Positions 33,617 to 43,653 of a DNA stretch of 64,000 nucleotides are shown here, piece after piece. The stretch covers positions 1 through 64,000 of the forward strand of contig NZ_FMWO01000092.1 in NCBI RefSeq assembly GCF_900103035.1, read 5' to 3'. The position numbers and the translations under genes were made by a program. The notes under the pieces were generated by a model, which saw only the letters and a list, made by a program, of their open reading frames with translations, did no database searches and was not told the origin of the DNA. Source of the stretch: Nitrosomonas mobilis. Lineage in GTDB: Bacteria > Pseudomonadota > Gammaproteobacteria > Burkholderiales > Nitrosomonadaceae. Numbering within the stretch: the stretch's first letter is position 1; the number at the start of each line of letters is the position of its first letter.

Positions 33617-35113
33617 TCAGTTCTGTTTGGCGCGTGCTGCCAGGAACTCAGTCAGCAGCGGAACCGGGCGTCCGGTCGAGCCTTTTTCTTTACCCGATTT
33701 CCAGGCTGTACCGGCGATATCGAGGTGTGCCCAGTGGCATTTTTCGGTGAAGCGTGACAGAAAACAGGCCGCTGTGACGGCGCCGCCCCATCTGCCGCCC
33801 ATATTGGCGATATCGGCAAAATTGCTGTCGAGCAGTTCCTGATACTCATCCCAAAGCGGCAATTGCCAGGCACGGTCATAGGTTTGCTCGCCTGCCTGCA
33901 GCAGAGTCTGAATAAGTGACTCATCATTACCAAATAAACCCGTGGCATTGTGACCGAGCGCAATGACACACGCACCAGTCAGAGTGGCGATATCGATGAT
34001 GGCTTCAGGTTTGTACTGCTGTTGCGCGTAAGTCAGAGCGTCGCACAGAACGAGGCGGCCTTCAGCGTCAGTATTCAGAATCTCAACAGTCATGCCTGAC
34101 ATGGTCTTGACGACGTCTCCTGGACGCGATGCCTGGCCATCGGGCATGTTTTCTGCTGCTGGAATGATGCCGACTACGTTGATTGGCAGCTTCATTTCGG
34201 CCACAGCAGTAAGTGTACCCAATACGCTGGCGGCGCCACTCATGTCGTATTTCATCTCATCCATGTCCGGCGCGGGTTTGATCGAAATACCGCCAGTGTC
34301 AAACGTAATCCCTTTGCCAACCAGTACCACTGGCTTTTCCATTTTTTCTCGGCCACGGTATTCGAGTACGATCAGTTTGCCCGGTTGCCGGCTGCCACGT
34401 GAGACTGCCAGCAATGCGCCCATGCCCAGCTTTTCCATGTCTTTTTCTTCAAGCACAGTGCATTTCAGCTCATAGGTTTTTGCCATACTTATTGCCTGCT
34501 CAGCCAGATAACTGGGGGTGCAGATATTAGGAGCAAGATTACCCAGATCTTTGGCCACGTTCATACCACAGGCGGTGGCTATACCCTGTTGTAACGCACT
34601 TTCTACTACTGGCAAGTCGGCCTTGTTCTCGAGCGGAATGACAACTTTTTCCAGCACGGGCGCTTTTGATTCCGCTGTACTTTTGAGACGATCAAAGCGA
34701 TAGATGCTTGTCTGTGCGAGCAGCACGACCTGCAGTACACGCCATTCAATTGTCCGTTTTTTTACGATTAAATCGGCGAGACAAAAACAGACATCTTTCG
34801 CGCCAGTCTGATGCAGTGCCTTAAATGCTGCACTGATCGCTGCAGAAAAAGTTTTCTCGCTGAATGTTTTTTCCTTACCTAACCCCACCAGCAACACCCG
34901 TTTACTGTTGATATTCGGCACATGATGGAGCAGCAAGGTGGAATTCTCCTTGCCATTCATATCACCCTGCGCGAGCAGCTTGCTCAAATAACCATTTGAA
35001 ACTTCATCCAGTCGCCTGGCAGCTTCGGTCAGCTTGCGAGGCTCAAATACACCCACCACGAGACTGTCTCCCTGATATTTGTCCAGATTAACGGGTTTGG
35101 TAATAAATTCCAT
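33617..35113 (-). CDS. pepA: Leucyl aminopeptidase
   Basis: A 498-residue M17 cytosol aminopeptidase, the usual length. It has an N-terminal macro-like domain (1-170) and a catalytic domain with the two-metal site: 'LVGKGITFDTGGISIKP' (Lys and Asp ligands) and the signature 'NTDAEGRLVLCD'. Family members cleave N-terminal residues in the cytoplasm, and in E. coli PepA also binds DNA. First gene of the pepA-holC-unknown-valS run. Confidence 0.95.
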   Translation of the reverse strand: MEFITKPVNLDKYQGDSLVVGVFEPRKLTEAARRLDEVSNGYLSKLLAQGDMNGKENSTLLLHHVPNINSKRVLLVGLGKEKTFSEKTFSAAISAAFKALHQTGAKDVCFCLADLIVKKRTIEWRVLQVVLLAQTSIYRFDRLKSTAESKAPVLEKVVIPLENKADLPVVESALQQGIATACGMNVAKDLGNLAPNICTPSYLAEQAISMAKTYELKCTVLEEKDMEKLGMGALLAVSRGSRQPGKLIVLEYRGREKMEKPVVLVGKGITFDTGGISIKPAPDMDEMKYDMSGAASVLGTLTAVAEMKLPINVVGIIPAAENMPDGQASRPGDVVKTMSGMTVEILNTDAEGRLVLCDALTYAQQQYKPEAIIDIATLTGACVIALGHNATGLFGNDESLIQTLLQAGEQTYDRAWQLPLWDEYQELLDSNFADIANMGGRWGGAVTAACFLSRFTEKCHWAHLDIAGTAWKSGKEKGSTGRPVPLLTEFLAARAKQN

Positions 35114-35387
35114 AGATACTCCTGTCGTTTATTGTTCGATGATGGGAAAATTTGAGTAAGTAAGGCATGGGGCGAGAATAATATAAATTTTGTGAAAGAT
35201 CAGCAATTCTGTATCTCAAACAAAATTTGATTCTAATCAAATAACCCTGTTTTATCCGATTATTTTAATAATCATGATGAGTTGTTTCCGATAAAATAGA
35301 TTCTATTCGAAAACTTTGAAAAGAAATTACAAAAATAAAGCTAGATTGGCGGATTGTATTTGCTATTCCAATAACCATAGGTACTGA

Positions 35388-36863
35388 ATGAAAGATACTT
35401 TGCTCTCTCAGTTACGGTTCTGCACTAATCTGCCCAGCTTGCCCTCGATCGCTCTAAAGATCATCGACCTTGCGGGCAGGCTTGATACCAACCTTAACCA
35501 AATTAATCATTATATCTCTCTGGACCCCGCGCTGGCTGCCAGAATCGTTAAAACCGCTAATTCACCGCTGTACAAGTCTCGCCACCCGATCAGTAATATC
35601 AGCCAGGCAGTCAATATTCTTGGCATGCATGGCGTGATGACGATTGCATTGTCGTTTTCACTGACAGACTCATTGATGAAGCAATCCAGAAATATGATGA
35701 ATCCTGCTAGCAGCGGGTTATTCTGGCGCCGATCGATTACTTCCGCACTGGCTTGCCGCGCATTGGGCAAGCGGTTGGGTATGAGTAGGTTGCTGGATGA
35801 CCTGTTTCTGGCGGCATTATTACAGGACATCGGTATTCTTGCTTTCTGCGCACTGTTGCCGGAGGACTATTCCAGCATCATAGACACTGCCACCAGTCAT
35901 GAAGAAATTTATAACATGGAGCGCAATCAATTTGAGCTTGGTCACGACGAGCTGGGTGGGGCGCTACTTGCGCATTGGAAGTTGCCAATCTATATTATTG
36001 ACGCATGTAAGCGCAGTCATCATATGGCTGGTTCGAATCAGCCCGGTATCAACGAATGTGTTGCCGCGTCAGGCAGTATTACCGATTATTTTCTGATGCC
36101 CGGAGATGAAACCAGAATTGCGGCGGCAATCGATGTAACCTACAGCAGCCTGGGGCTGGATAAATTTGCCTTGATGGAAGTGCTGGAAGACATGAGAAAT
36201 GAGCTGCAGCATGTCGAGGAATTGTTTGCCATCTCCATTCTCAATAGCAACCAGCTGAACGGTCTCGTTGATGAAGCACGCGAGCTTCTGACAACACGCA
36301 CACTCATCAAAATACGTGAGCTGGAAAATAAAGTGCAGCATGACGGCTTGACCGGCGCGCATAACCGTTCCTATTTCGATGACGCTCTGCGCAGTGAATT
36401 TCTGTTCTCCTGCCAGCAGGAAACACCGCTGGCGCTGGCCATGATCGACATTGATCATTTCAAGGTTGTTAATGACACCTATGGCCATATCGCCGGTGAC
36501 GGTATTCTGGTGGCGATTGTCAGAACTATTTCTGAGCAGATCAGACAAACGGATGTGCTGTGCCGCTATGGTGGCGAAGAATTCGCGCTGATTCTCCCCG
36601 GCACGTCGATTAATGATGCCCGCCATCTACTGACAAGAATTCAGGAAAACATTCAGGCGATTGCCTATAAACTGGATAGTGGCCATATCATTAAAGTAAC
36701 TGCTTCGATTGGCCTGGCGGTCAATATGGATCGTGAAAAATCCTTTATGGATGAGCGCGCAATGCTGGATGCAGCTGATTGTGCGCTATATGCGGCCAAA
36801 CATAGCGGGCGCGACCGAATTATGGAATGGAATCCCTCCTTGGTTTCGCATACGCAACGATGA
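35388..36863 (+). CDS. HDOD-GGDEF signalling protein
   Basis: A 491-residue cytoplasmic protein. An N-terminal HDOD domain (about 10-220: 'LPSLPSIALKIIDLAG', 'ISLDPALAARIVKTANSPLY', 'ILGMHGVMTIALSFS') is followed by a linker helix and a GGDEF domain (about 315-480). The active-site loop is intact, 'RYGGEEFALILPG', so it is probably a c-di-GMP cyclase, with 'DIDHFKVVNDTYGHIAGD' upstream. No transmembrane segment is seen. It is transcribed divergently from pepA, with 274 bp of AT-rich DNA between them. Its target pathway is unknown. Confidence 0.92.
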   Translation: MKDTLLSQLRFCTNLPSLPSIALKIIDLAGRLDTNLNQINHYISLDPALAARIVKTANSPLYKSRHPISNISQAVNILGMHGVMTIALSFSLTDSLMKQSRNMMNPASSGLFWRRSITSALACRALGKRLGMSRLLDDLFLAALLQDIGILAFCALLPEDYSSIIDTATSHEEIYNMERNQFELGHDELGGALLAHWKLPIYIIDACKRSHHMAGSNQPGINECVAASGSITDYFLMPGDETRIAAAIDVTYSSLGLDKFALMEVLEDMRNELQHVEELFAISILNSNQLNGLVDEARELLTTRTLIKIRELENKVQHDGLTGAHNRSYFDDALRSEFLFSCQQETPLALAMIDIDHFKVVNDTYGHIAGDGILVAIVRTISEQIRQTDVLCRYGGEEFALILPGTSINDARHLLTRIQENIQAIAYKLDSGHIIKVTASIGLAVNMDREKSFMDERAMLDAADCALYAAKHSGRDRIMEWNPSLVSHTQR

Positions 36864-37282
36864 TCAAAACACCCGTCATACTCTCAAATCAAACCTCTCC
36901 CAGACTAAAAATATCGTTTTTAACAGCGTATTGTTGAGATTGCCTATCCATTTCTCTCCCGTCCCCACCGTTAGATCAGCCAGGTCGTGTTTGGATTGAA
37001 TCACATCGTCGACCCCATTTCTCAAATGAGGTTCGGGTAATGAGGCGATGAGTCTGCACATTATATGTTGCTGGTCAATACGATAAGCGCGATCCGCAGC
37101 TTGCGCTTCAATCTCACGCTAACCCGTATTTGTGGATTGAGTATTTTGTTGCTCCATAACGCCGCGTCTAATTTTTTGTACATACTAAGGATGAATGCCT
37201 TTCCCGCTATCAATGACCCGGGCAGTTGAAGGCGGTATAATCCATTTTATCGATAAAAACAGGATGTTTCTAAGAATGAACT
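36864..37282. other. 419-bp gap upstream of ovoA
   Basis: No supported gene. A 61-codon minus-strand frame at 36876-37061 has no ribosome site or known motif. A TATAAT at 37236-37241, with a poor -35, is the likely ovoA promoter, 42 bp before the start. Confidence 0.45.
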
Positions 37283-39400
37283 ATGACTTCAAAACCTGAG
37301 CTTTTCCAACGCCCCCCCCTGCTTACTGGCGAGGATATTTCTGCCAAGCGTGAAGAAATCCGCTGCTACTTTCATACCACACTTGATCGTTATGAGCAGT
37401 TGTTTGAAACCTTGCATAATGATGACGCTTATTACATCAAACCAATCACGTTGCGTCATCCGCTGATATTTTATCTGGGTCATACCGCCACTTTCTTTAC
37501 CAACAAATTCATACTGGCTGGCTTGTTTACCGAGCGGATTGATCCACATCTGGAGTCGATCTTTGCCGTCGGTGTCGATGAAATGAGCTGGGATGATCTG
37601 GATACGACCCACTATGAGTGGCCAACGGTGGAAAGCGTTATGGCTTATCGTCGCACGATGCGCAGCAGGGTGGATGCACTTATCAGCACCTTGCCGTTGT
37701 CGTTGCCCATTACTTGGGATAGCCCATGGTGGGCGATTTTAATGGGTGTGGAGCACGAACGCATTCATCTGGAGACTTCTTCGGTGCTGATCCGTCAGCA
37801 CAGGCTTGAGCATGTCAAGCCCCATCCGTCATGGCAACCGTGCCGTGTCAGTGGAAAAGCCCCGGAAAACCAGATGGTGGCGGTGGCAGCGGGCAGTGTG
37901 ACAATCGGCAAGGATAGGACAACGGATTCCTTTTATGGGTGGGATAACGAATATGGGTATCATGAAGCTGAAGTTGACGCTTTTCAGGCAAGCCGCTATC
38001 TGGTCAGCAATCAGGAGTTTTTAATTTTTGTAGAGGCCGGTGGATACCAGGCAGATGAATTCTGGGAAGAAGAAGGGCTCGCCTGGCGACGGCATACAGG
38101 GGTGACGCATCCTACGTTCTGGGTACGCAAGGCGAATCAATGGCTGCTGCGTCTCATGACTGAAGAAGTCTCGATGCCATGGAACTGGCCAGTGGAGACC
38201 AATTATCATGAAGCCAAAGCATTCTGTAATTGGAAAGCAAAAACGACTGGGCAGCCAGTACGCCTGCCGACTGAAGACGAATGGTATCGTCTGTATGAAG
38301 CTGCCGGTTTGACCGAGATAGCGCATGATGCGCCTGCCAAGGGGAACCTCCACCTGGATTTTTATGCATCGAGCTGTCCGGTGGATGAATTCCGGCAAGG
38401 CGGTTTTTACGATATTGTCGGTAATGTTTGGCAATGGACAGAAACGCCAATGTATCCGTTCTCAGGGTTCGATGTGCATCCGTTATATGACGATTTCACT
38501 ACGCCAACTTTTGATGACCAGCATAATCTCATCAAGGGAGGTTCCTGGGTCGCCTGTGGAAATGAGTCACTCAAGGCAGCACGTTACGCTTTTCGGCGGC
38601 ATTTTTTCCAGCACGCTGGATTTCGCTATGTGATTTCAACGTCGTCGGCGATTCCACTCGGTTCACGTTACGAGACGGACAAACTCCTGTCGGAATATGC
38701 CGAATTCCACTATGGTGATACTTATTTCGATGTACCGAATTTTCCAAAAGCACTGGCGGAACTGGCCATTGCCGCAATGGGAAACCGACCGATGCGCACG
38801 GCGCTCGATCTGGGGTGTGCTTCCGGTCGAACTACTTTTGAACTCGCCAGGCATTTCAATCATGTCACCGGTGTCGATTTTTCCGCTCGTTTCATCAATC
38901 AAGGGGTACAACTTGCCCAACAGGGCGTACTGCGTTATACGTTAGCCGATGAAGGGGATCTGGTGTTTTATCGGGAGCGCACGTTAGCGGGGCTTGAACT
39001 GGAAGCGGTTAGAAACAAAGTTACATTTTTTCAGGGGGATGCGTGTAATCTTAAGCCGATACTGACCGGTTTCGATCTGATTCTGGCAGCTAACCTGATC
39101 GATCGTTTATATGATCCCGCCAGGTTTCTGCAGTGTGTTCACGAACGGCTGAATGCAGGCGGACTGCTACTGATTGCTTCACCTTATACGTGGCTGGAAG
39201 AGCATACCAAGCGATCTGCATGGATCGGTGGTTTCAAGCGTGATGGTGAAAGTTTCAGCACATTGGATGGACTCAAGGTCATACTTGGTCAACATTTCCG
39301 ATTGATCAAAGGTCCTGAATCCGTTCCATTCGTGATTCGCGAAACCTCCCGCAAATTTCAGCACAGCCTGTCTGAAGCCACGATCTGGGAGAAAATTTGA
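37283..39400 (+). CDS. ovoA: 5-histidylcysteine sulfoxide synthase / methyltransferase (ovothiol)
   Basis: A 705-residue three-domain protein matching OvoA. A DinB-like N-terminal domain carries the iron-binding histidines H67 ('FYLGHTATF'), H158 and H162 ('GVEHERIHLETSS'). A formylglycine-enzyme-like sulfatase-modifying domain follows ('QMVAVAAGSVTIGKD' to 'LIKGGSWVACGNESLK'). The C-terminal domain is a SAM methyltransferase ('TALDLGCASGRTTFELAR'). OvoA joins cysteine to histidine C5 as the sulfoxide and later methylates 5-thiohistidine, giving ovothiol A, a redox thiol. Its stop overlaps the next gene, a PLP lyase, by 4 bp. Confidence 0.92.
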   Translation: MTSKPELFQRPPLLTGEDISAKREEIRCYFHTTLDRYEQLFETLHNDDAYYIKPITLRHPLIFYLGHTATFFTNKFILAGLFTERIDPHLESIFAVGVDEMSWDDLDTTHYEWPTVESVMAYRRTMRSRVDALISTLPLSLPITWDSPWWAILMGVEHERIHLETSSVLIRQHRLEHVKPHPSWQPCRVSGKAPENQMVAVAAGSVTIGKDRTTDSFYGWDNEYGYHEAEVDAFQASRYLVSNQEFLIFVEAGGYQADEFWEEEGLAWRRHTGVTHPTFWVRKANQWLLRLMTEEVSMPWNWPVETNYHEAKAFCNWKAKTTGQPVRLPTEDEWYRLYEAAGLTEIAHDAPAKGNLHLDFYASSCPVDEFRQGGFYDIVGNVWQWTETPMYPFSGFDVHPLYDDFTTPTFDDQHNLIKGGSWVACGNESLKAARYAFRRHFFQHAGFRYVISTSSAIPLGSRYETDKLLSEYAEFHYGDTYFDVPNFPKALAELAIAAMGNRPMRTALDLGCASGRTTFELARHFNHVTGVDFSARFINQGVQLAQQGVLRYTLADEGDLVFYRERTLAGLELEAVRNKVTFFQGDACNLKPILTGFDLILAANLIDRLYDPARFLQCVHERLNAGGLLLIASPYTWLEEHTKRSAWIGGFKRDGESFSTLDGLKVILGQHFRLIKGPESVPFVIRETSRKFQHSLSEATIWEKI

Positions 39401-40584
39401 CAGATCTGGACTTGTTTGACCGCGAGATTGATCGGTCTGGCACTTTCAGTACCAAGTATGATGCTCGTCAGGCGGTATTCGGTCATGCCGATGTAATGCC
39501 GCTGTGGGTAGCCGATATGGATTTTGCTGCGCCGGTTGCAGTTACCGATGCCTTGCGTGCACGTGCGGCACACCCCATTTATGGCTATACTCAGGCACCG
39601 GATAGTGCCTATGCCGCGTTGATCAACTGGCTGAAACAGCGCCATGGCTGGGAAGTGGCGCGTGAATGGATCGTGTTTTGTCCGGGTGTCGTACCCTCTC
39701 TCGTCACGAGCATTCTAACGCTGACCGAAGCGGATGCGCATGTGATTGTGCAGCCGCCGGTGTACTTCCCATTTTTTTCAGCCGTTACAAAAACGGGCAG
39801 GCGTTTGCTGGAAAATCCACTGCGAAAAAATAATCTTTCCTATCATATTGATTTTGAGGCGTTATCAGCGCAAGCAAAATCGGCACAGATGCTGTTGTTC
39901 TGTTCTCCGCACAACCCGGTTGGCCGGGTCTGGCAGAAACCGGAGCTGCTTGATTTGCTGGCGGTCTGTGAGCAGCGTGGGCTGATCATCGTTTGTGACG
40001 AAATTCATGCAGACCTAGTATATCCTGAGCATGATCATCAGATTCTGGGGGCGCTGGCGGATAATCCGCAACAAATCATCACGGCGGTGGCTCCGAGCAA
40101 GACTTTCAATATTCCCGGTTTAAACCTGTCGGCATTGATTGTTCCCAACCCTGAGTATCGTGATGCCATTACTTCTTATTTAAACAAGCTGCATATCAGT
40201 GTCACCAATCCATTCAGTCTGGTCGCATTTGAGGCAGCTTACCAGCATGGTAGTTCGTGGCTGGATTCTCTGATGGTTTATTTGGCGCATTCCCGAGATA
40301 TGGTGCAGTGTTTTCTGTCGGAATATCTGCCGGAAATCAGGCTGATTCCGCCACAGGGAACCTATCTGCTGTGGCTGGATTGTTGTGCGCTGGGGATGAA
40401 TGATGATGCACTGCACCATTTTTTTGTTTTTGAGGTAGGTATTGGCCTGAGCCCAGGTATTCTGTTTGGTGCGCAAGGCAGCGGTTACATGCGCATGAAT
40501 CTAGCTGCTCCTCGTCACAAAATTAGACAGGCACTGGATAATATGTTTGGAGCGGTGCGTCGACACCAACAAGGCCGGATTTGA
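39397..40584 (+). CDS. ovoB: PatB/MalY-type PLP C-S lyase, likely OvoB
   Basis: A 395-residue fold-type I PLP enzyme. It has the PatB/MalY opening ('DVMPLWVADMDF'), the 'SPHNPVGRVW' substrate loop, 'IVCDEIHADLVY' and the PLP lysine K235 in 'APSKTFNIPGL'. It starts at TTG 39397, overlapping the ovoA stop, with GGGAGA at ideal spacing. C-S lyases of this class can act as cystathionine β-lyase; coupling to ovoA points to cleavage of the 5-histidylcysteine sulfoxide to 5-thiohistidine (the OvoB step). That assignment is by context, since MalY-type lyases are broad. Confidence 0.8.
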   Translation: MTDLDLFDREIDRSGTFSTKYDARQAVFGHADVMPLWVADMDFAAPVAVTDALRARAAHPIYGYTQAPDSAYAALINWLKQRHGWEVAREWIVFCPGVVPSLVTSILTLTEADAHVIVQPPVYFPFFSAVTKTGRRLLENPLRKNNLSYHIDFEALSAQAKSAQMLLFCSPHNPVGRVWQKPELLDLLAVCEQRGLIIVCDEIHADLVYPEHDHQILGALADNPQQIITAVAPSKTFNIPGLNLSALIVPNPEYRDAITSYLNKLHISVTNPFSLVAFEAAYQHGSSWLDSLMVYLAHSRDMVQCFLSEYLPEIRLIPPQGTYLLWLDCCALGMNDDALHHFFVFEVGIGLSPGILFGAQGSGYMRMNLAAPRHKIRQALDNMFGAVRRHQQGRI

Positions 40585-40593
40585 GCTCTCAGC

Positions 40594-41139
40594 TTAGAGC
40601 AGTTCGCGGATAACTTCCTCTATCTGTTTCTTTTTAATGCGGCCAAGATGGGCATTGACGATGCTGCCGTTCCGATCTATGGTCACTGTGAAAGGCAAAG
40701 CTCCTTGCGGGTTGCCCATGGCTTCCGCAAGAGTGAAAGCATCGAATTCCCCGACTATTACCGGATAATTGATTCCGAATTCCTCGCTGAAAGCAGCTAC
40801 TTTTTTGGCGTCATCAACGGCGATACCTACTACCACGACCCCTTGATTACGGTAACTGGCGTAAGTATCAATCAGCTCCGGAATTTCGTCACGGCAGGGC
40901 GCACACCAGGTTGCCCAGAAATTGGCGACGATAATTTTTCCCCGCCATTGTTCACCTGGCTGAGCGACACCCGTTACATCAGTCAATGTGGCATTGAAGA
41001 ACGCTTCAGCACCCGCCTGTTTCTGGTCACTGGTCATAAGCAGGCTGTTGTCGATCTGCCGGGATTTGTAGGCAAAACCAGCTGCCAGTGACAGAATGGC
41101 AACAACGACATAAAATGAAAATTTGCTCGATTGAGTCAT
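40594..41139 (-). CDS. TlpA/ResA-type membrane-anchored thioredoxin
   Basis: A 181-residue protein with one N-terminal membrane anchor ('FYVVVAILSLAAGFAY') and a thioredoxin fold exposed to the periplasm. The active site is 'FWATWCAPCRDEIPELIDTY', with C-x-P-C, and the cis-Pro region is 'GALPFTVTID'. It lies downstream of dsbD on the same strand, 52 bp after its stop, so the two probably form a periplasmic thiol-reduction pair. Roles could include cytochrome c maturation or general disulfide reduction. Confidence 0.88.
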   Translation of the reverse strand: MTQSSKFSFYVVVAILSLAAGFAYKSRQIDNSLLMTSDQKQAGAEAFFNATLTDVTGVAQPGEQWRGKIIVANFWATWCAPCRDEIPELIDTYASYRNQGVVVVGIAVDDAKKVAAFSEEFGINYPVIVGEFDAFTLAEAMGNPQGALPFTVTIDRNGSIVNAHLGRIKKKQIEEVIRELL

Positions 41140-41191
41140 GTTTGATCCATAAAAATTAGTAAGACAGAAGATAGGGCGTCTCTAAAAAAGA

Positions 41192-43135
41192 TCAGATCAG
41201 CACCGCATCAAGAACGGTTAGAAAATCATCCTTGTTCAGGTAGCCGATAACCCGGACCCTCGGAATTTCCTGCCCCTGCCGGTCAAAAAACAGTAACCCT
41301 GGCGGGCCAAAAAGATTGAAGCGCTTGAGCAGTTCCGCATCATCCTGGCTGCCTGCGGTCACATCAATTTTTACCAGTGCAACATCTTGTAGGCGCGCCT
41401 GGACACTGGGATCACTGAAGGTAAACCGCTCCATTTCCTTGCAAGAGACACACCAGTCGGCATAGAAGTCGATCATGACGTGACGTCCGCGGGATTGTTG
41501 GATAAATTCGTCCAGCTCCGCAACAGTTCTGATTTTTTGGAATGGCAACGCTTTGTTTTCTCTGCCTCCTATGAATTGATTGCCAGTGGTTCCGGCAGAA
41601 AAATTGAAATTGGAGAGCGGCTGCAGCACATCGCGGCTGCCGGAGAGTACACCAATCAGGATGGCCACCCCGGTTAACAGCGAAATGACACCCACTCCCT
41701 TGAATAGCTTTTTGAATCCACTTGTCTGTGCGGGAAGCGGATCGAGCGCATGTAGGTAGATTGCGGAAATGATCAGCAGTGCTGCCCACAGCAACATATG
41801 CGTTACTTCGGAAATTACCGGGGAAATTAGCCAGATCGCAACCGCGAGCAATAATACACCAAAGAACTGTTTGATGGACTCCATCCAGGCGCCGGAATGC
41901 GGTAAAAATGCTCCGGCAGAAACCCCTAGCAGCAGCAGCGGCACACCCATGCCGAGCGCCATGACGAACAAGGCGGATCCACCTAGTACCAGATCCTGCG
42001 TCTGACTGATATAGAGCAGCGCACCAGCCAGTGGCGCGGCGACACAAGGGCCGACAATCAGAGCGGATAACGCACCCATACCAAATACGCCGGTTAAATG
42101 TCCTCCCTTTAGCTGCCCCGTTTCAACTGTTAATTTATTCTGCAGTGACGACGGTAGCTGCAGCTCATAAAAACCGAACATGGAAAAAGACAGCAGTACA
42201 AATATGAGAGCAAATGAACCCAATACCCATGCATTTTGCAGGGCTGCCGAGAGCATCGAGCCGGATAGCCCGGCTAATGCACCAATGATGGCGTAGGTGA
42301 TCGACATACCTAGCACATAAGCGAGCGATAGTATAAAACCACGTGCTTTAGAGAGGTGCTGTCCTTTGCTGGCGATAATGCTTGATAAAATCGGAAACAT
42401 CGGAAATACACACGGCGTGAAAGCCAGCAATAAGCCGATGACGAAAAACCCGCTTAGAATCAACCAGTAATTACCGCTGGCAAACATTTGTTCAATTTTG
42501 TAGGTTTCTGTTTCAAAAATTGGAGCAGCAGCAGATGACGAGGATGGTGTTTGAAATAATTGGGCGGCCGCGTCATTTGTGGTTGACGCAACTGCATTTG
42601 GGCTTACTTCGGCAGTGGCATCAACCGCAGCCAAGGCAGCGGGCAAGATAAGCTTGTTGACCTTGTTGATTGGGGCGTAACAAACCCCAACCGGTTCGTT
42701 GCAGCCCTGATAAGTAGCTGCAAGCGTCAATTCATTGGTTGCGGCTCCATCGCGTCGCAACGAAATAATCGCTTGTAGAGGCTGATAATAAACTTCGGTC
42801 TGTCCAAACGTAAGATCGTCCTTAATTTTCCCCGCTGGTAGGCTGACCTTGTCGATGCGAATGCCTTCACTATTGGATTCAAAAGCTATTTTTTCCCGAT
42901 AAAGATAATAGTCCTTCGCTGGTGTCAGGCGGGCAATTAACGTATTGGCATCACGTACTTCCAGTGACAGCTTGAAAGCTTCATCAGGTGGAAGCAATTC
43001 CTGCTGCGATTCTCCAAAACTTGCCCCCAATTTTTCCAGAACAGACAATAAGCTGGAGGATTTTTTTTCTTCTGCAAACGCATATGTGCTGGTAAAGCAC
43101 AGGAAAACAATAAAAATGGTTTTCAACCAATGCAT
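41192..43135 (-). CDS. dsbD: Thiol:disulfide interchange protein DsbD
   Basis: About 647 residues from ATG 43135, chosen because GGGGTGAT lies 8 bases upstream and a signal peptide ('IFIVFLCFTSTYAFA') follows; the frame extends back to 43210. The domain order is the N-terminal periplasmic DsbDα (cysteines in 'YQGCNEPVGVCYAPINK'), about eight membrane helices of DsbDβ with Cys in 'FTPCVFPMFPILSS' and 'VGPCVAAPLAGA', and a C-terminal thioredoxin domain 'YADWCVSCKEMERF'. It passes electrons from cytoplasmic thioredoxin to the periplasm. cutA lies just upstream. Confidence 0.95.
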   Translation of the reverse strand: MHWLKTIFIVFLCFTSTYAFAEEKKSSSLLSVLEKLGASFGESQQELLPPDEAFKLSLEVRDANTLIARLTPAKDYYLYREKIAFESNSEGIRIDKVSLPAGKIKDDLTFGQTEVYYQPLQAIISLRRDGAATNELTLAATYQGCNEPVGVCYAPINKVNKLILPAALAAVDATAEVSPNAVASTTNDAAAQLFQTPSSSSAAAPIFETETYKIEQMFASGNYWLILSGFFVIGLLLAFTPCVFPMFPILSSIIASKGQHLSKARGFILSLAYVLGMSITYAIIGALAGLSGSMLSAALQNAWVLGSFALIFVLLSFSMFGFYELQLPSSLQNKLTVETGQLKGGHLTGVFGMGALSALIVGPCVAAPLAGALLYISQTQDLVLGGSALFVMALGMGVPLLLLGVSAGAFLPHSGAWMESIKQFFGVLLLAVAIWLISPVISEVTHMLLWAALLIISAIYLHALDPLPAQTSGFKKLFKGVGVISLLTGVAILIGVLSGSRDVLQPLSNFNFSAGTTGNQFIGGRENKALPFQKIRTVAELDEFIQQSRGRHVMIDFYADWCVSCKEMERFTFSDPSVQARLQDVALVKIDVTAGSQDDAELLKRFNLFGPPGLLFFDRQGQEIPRVRVIGYLNKDDFLTVLDAVLI

Positions 43136-43151
43136 ATCAATGATCACCCCG

Positions 43152-43493
43152 TTATCCGTTGCTTGTTTCGTCAATAACCCATTGTGAATAGGCAGGCGAC
43201 GCCTTATCAAATGAGACTGCCAGAATTTCGGGGAGTTCGTAAGGGTGCAGAGCCTTAATAGTTTTCTCCACTGCGTTGTAGTGACGCGTAGTAGTTTTAA
43301 TCATGACAGGAACTTCTTCTGCTTCTCTGAGTTGACTTTGCCAACGATACAGTGAACGGCAGACAGGAAAGATATTTACACATGCAGCCAGCCGATCGCC
43401 AATCAGACTTTCTGCCAGTACTTTTGCGCTCGCCTCGTCTGGATAGTTTGTCAGGACCATGAGCGATTGCGATGCCACTATTTTTTCAGACAT
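43152..43493 (-). CDS. cutA: CutA-like divalent-cation tolerance protein
   Basis: A 113-residue protein with the CutA1 fold: 'LVLTNYPDEASAKVLAESLI'-type start (V-L-T-N-x-P-D), 'RLAACVNIFPVCRSLYRWQ' and the C-terminal 'HPYELPEILAV', all conserved in the trimeric family. The original copper-tolerance role is debated. Its stop lies 16 bp before the dsbD start, so the two may be co-transcribed; this cutA-dsbD order is common in beta- and gammaproteobacteria. Confidence 0.92.
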   Translation of the reverse strand: MSEKIVASQSLMVLTNYPDEASAKVLAESLIGDRLAACVNIFPVCRSLYRWQSQLREAEEVPVMIKTTTRHYNAVEKTIKALHPYELPEILAVSFDKASPAYSQWVIDETSNG

Positions 43494-43578
43494 CTGTGCG
43501 TACCCCTCGATGTTAAAAGATTGTATGTTATTCTATTGTAAACCTAATCAATGCAATTTAGAAACCCAGGCAGGTCAC

Positions 43579-43653
43579 ATGGCTAATTATGATGCTAATT
43601 TGTCTGTAAAGTTTTGCGACTTCCAAACTGCTTCTAAAAAATACGCGTCATGA
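43579..43653 (+). CDS. Possible 24-residue leader peptide
   Basis: A short frame from ATG 43579 (GCAGG about 5-9 bases upstream) encodes a polar 24-residue peptide and ends in TGA overlapping the ATG of the next gene (ATGA at 43650-43653). This layout suggests translational coupling to the 63-residue membrane protein, which has no ribosome site of its own. It may also be chance. Confidence 0.3.
   Translation: MANYDANLSVKFCDFQTASKKYAS

Noticed and set aside
36876-37061. 61-codon minus-strand frame upstream of ovoA
   Set aside because: No ribosome site and no family resemblance; likely chance.
40594-41139. tlpA-like gene as part of the ovothiol operon
   Set aside because: It is on the opposite strand and converges with the lyase gene; it belongs with dsbD.
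41412-42047. 211-codon frame inside dsbD in another frame
   Set aside because: Shadow frame; the dsbD frame contains all expected motifs and membrane helices.
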